This document shows, one piece after another, positions 42,864 through 44,011 of a stretch of 44,011 nt of DNA (position 1 is the first letter of the stretch; every line of letters starts with the position of its first letter). Both the position numbers and the translations under genes were made by a program. This stretch comes from Nitriliruptorales bacterium. GTDB lineage: Bacteria; Actinomycetota; Nitriliruptoria; Euzebyales; Egibacteraceae. The stretch spans positions 1 to 44,011 of the forward strand of contig WHTG01000005.1 in the NCBI GenBank assembly GCA_009377835.1, written 5' to 3'. The notes under the pieces were generated by a model. The model did no database searches, was not told the origin of the DNA, and saw only the letters and a program-made list of their open reading frames with translations.

Positions 42864-43730
42864 CTACATCAGGTGCTTGCGCAGGAACTGCGCGACCTGG
42901 GGCACCAGCGCCTCGGGATGCTCGAGCAACAGCTGGTGGCCGCCGCCGGGGAGGACCCACAACTGGCTTTCGCACGTGAGGCGCGAGACGAACGCGCGCG
43001 AGGCGGTCTCCGGCAGGACCCGGTCGCCGGTTCCCACCGCGACGAACGTCGGGGTGGTTTGTGCCTCGACCGCCGGCTTGTCCTCAGGCGTCAGAAACAG
43101 CGCCGTGAGGCTGCCCATGTCGTAGCTGCGCACCGACTGGTCGTGGCGCCGCAGCACCCGTGACAGGTCGGGGTCGGCAGCGAGGTCCGACGCGGCCACG
43201 ACCGCCGATGTTGGCACGCGCACGTACTCGGGCAGCGCCTCCCAACGACGTAGCCTGCCGGCCAGCGGCAGCAGCAGGCCCTGGCGAGTCCGCTGCAGCA
43301 CCGGATGCACGTCCCGCAGGTCGAGGACGTTGTGACACGCGACCGCCACGACCCGCTCGTCCTCCAGCGCGGCGTAGAAGCCGAGAACGCCGCCCAGGGC
43401 GGTGCCGAACACCCCGACCGGGCCGCCCCACTCGCGCGCCGCGGCGTCACCCGCGTCAGCCACCGCGTCCATCGCCAGGCGGTACGTCAGCCGCCCCCGC
43501 CGCCCTCCGCTGCGGCCGTGCCCGGGCCAGTCCATGCCGACGACGTTGAAACCCTCTGCGGCAATGCGCGCGAACGGGTCGAACCCGGGGACGGCGTCGC
43601 GCAGCACATCGACCGCTGTGCCCAGCCCGTGCAGGGCCACCACCGTCGGACCGCCGCGGCCGGCGCCTTCATAGAAGCGCAGCCGCAGCGGCACCTGGCG
43701 GCTGGCGATCCAGCGTTCCTCCTGGCGCAC
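42864..43730 (-). CDS. alpha/beta hydrolase-fold protein lacking the nucleophile serine
   Basis: A 288-residue alpha/beta hydrolase-fold protein: ALHGLGTAVD (oxyanion loop), GMDWPGHGRSGGRRG, the elbow position VFGTALGG, and the C-terminal LPGGGHQLLLEHPEAL with the catalytic-type His. At the elbow the G-x-S-x-G serine is Ala111 (GTALG), so ordinary Ser hydrolase chemistry should not work. The frame is intact and codon use is like its neighbours, so this is not obvious decay. The start is GTG 43730, 17 bases after the upstream EamA gene. Confidence 0.82.
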   Translation of the reverse strand: MRQEERWIASRQVPLRLRFYEGAGRGGPTVVALHGLGTAVDVLRDAVPGFDPFARIAAEGFNVVGMDWPGHGRSGGRRGRLTYRLAMDAVADAGDAAAREWGGPVGVFGTALGGVLGFYAALEDERVVAVACHNVLDLRDVHPVLQRTRQGLLLPLAGRLRRWEALPEYVRVPTSAVVAASDLAADPDLSRVLRRHDQSVRSYDMGSLTALFLTPEDKPAVEAQTTPTFVAVGTGDRVLPETASRAFVSRLTCESQLWVLPGGGHQLLLEHPEALVPQVAQFLRKHLM

Positions 43731-43747
43731 GGCGTCCCCATCAGCTC

Positions 43748-44011
43748 CTACGGCCCCGTGGATGCTACGTCCGCATGGGCGATCCGCGCCTCGCCCGAGG
43801 TCCGCGACCCGAGGACACTGAGCCAGACCCCCCCGACCAGCAGCGGGGCCGCCAACCAGAACCGAGGCGACGGCGCCTCGTCCAGCAGCAGGTACGCGAG
43901 GATCGTCGAGCCGACCGGCTCTGCTATCACGACAACGGCGATGACTGTCGGCGGTACGGCGACCAGCAGCGAGTTGAAAACCGTGTGCCCCAGCAGCTGC
44001 GGTCCTACCAC
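43748..44011 (-). CDS. EamA/DMT-family transporter, C-terminal part (runs off the window)
   Basis: The last 87 residues of a drug/metabolite-type transporter. Membrane helices are seen at LLVAVPPTVIAVVVIAEPV, GSTILAYLLLDE and FWLAAPLLVGGVWLSVLGS, the usual ends of an EamA domain (the EP-STILAYLLLDE pattern). The 5' part lies beyond position 44011. It is on the minus strand upstream of the alpha/beta-fold gene with only 17 bases between them, so both may be one transcript. The substrate is unknown. Confidence 0.85.
   Translation of the reverse strand: MVGPQLLGHTVFNSLLVAVPPTVIAVVVIAEPVGSTILAYLLLDEAPSPRFWLAAPLLVGGVWLSVLGSRTSGEARIAHADVASTGP

Overview
The window is uniformly GC-rich, uses many GTG/TTG starts and carries actinobacterial marker arrangements: clpS followed by a DUF2017 gene, a UvrD2-type helicase with a four-cysteine motif and HRDC-like tail, NrtR next to PncB, a Pol-PE-Lig type LigD with Ku, and an FHA protein. 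I read it as the chromosome of a member of the Actinomycetota; the genus cannot be told from the sequence. No rRNA, tRNA, CRISPR array, phage or intact insertion sequence was seen.

Region 1 (1-10.25 kb) is an accessory region with much decay. It holds a tetR-cupin pair, a HEAT-repeat gene with three reading-frame breaks, a two-domain VOC protein, an intact RHH/RelE-type toxin-antitoxin pair, two overlapping DHFR-like reductase genes, and a stretch of gene remnants: an alpha/beta hydrolase cut just after its nucleophile elbow, an intact Xre/MbcA-type antitoxin whose RES toxin partner is frameshifted and truncated, a RidA fragment, and a chimera of a LuxR-type ATPase start and a hydrolase end. 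A TPR-LuxR regulator and an alpha/beta hydrolase in this region are intact. Upstream of the orphan antitoxin lies a conspicuous array of AGGAAGT-like half-sites.

Region 2 (10.28-24.3 kb) is housekeeping and stress or repair: a YyaL/SSP411-like thioredoxin-domain protein; the overlapping operon uvrD2-nrtR-pncB closed by a strong hairpin; a tiny lipoprotein; a HAD phosphatase translationally coupled to a Fic-like protein lacking the catalytic His; FxsA; Ku; a small heat-shock protein with a HAIR-like operator; LigD; and clpS-DUF2017. Ku and LigD together give a complete bacterial end-joining system around the hsp20 gene.

Region 3 (24.3-33.2 kb) has a TetR regulator with its own palindrome, a hexapeptide acyltransferase, a DUF885 protein with a coupled 67-residue protein, a DEAD-box helicase, and an ABC ATPase plus FtsX-type permease operon.

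Region 4 (33.3-44 kb) consists of compact operons: ParA / zinc-ribbon protein / inositol monophosphatase; acyl-CoA dehydrogenase / PHP phosphoesterase / FHA-LuxR fusion; a TldD/TldE-like protease pair; a small membrane protein; a Nudix hydrolase; a META-domain lipoprotein; an alpha/beta hydrolase-fold protein without a nucleophile serine; and the end of an EamA transporter that runs off the window.

A recurring feature is a -10 box placed 6-8 bases before the start codon, suggesting that many of these genes make leaderless mRNAs.
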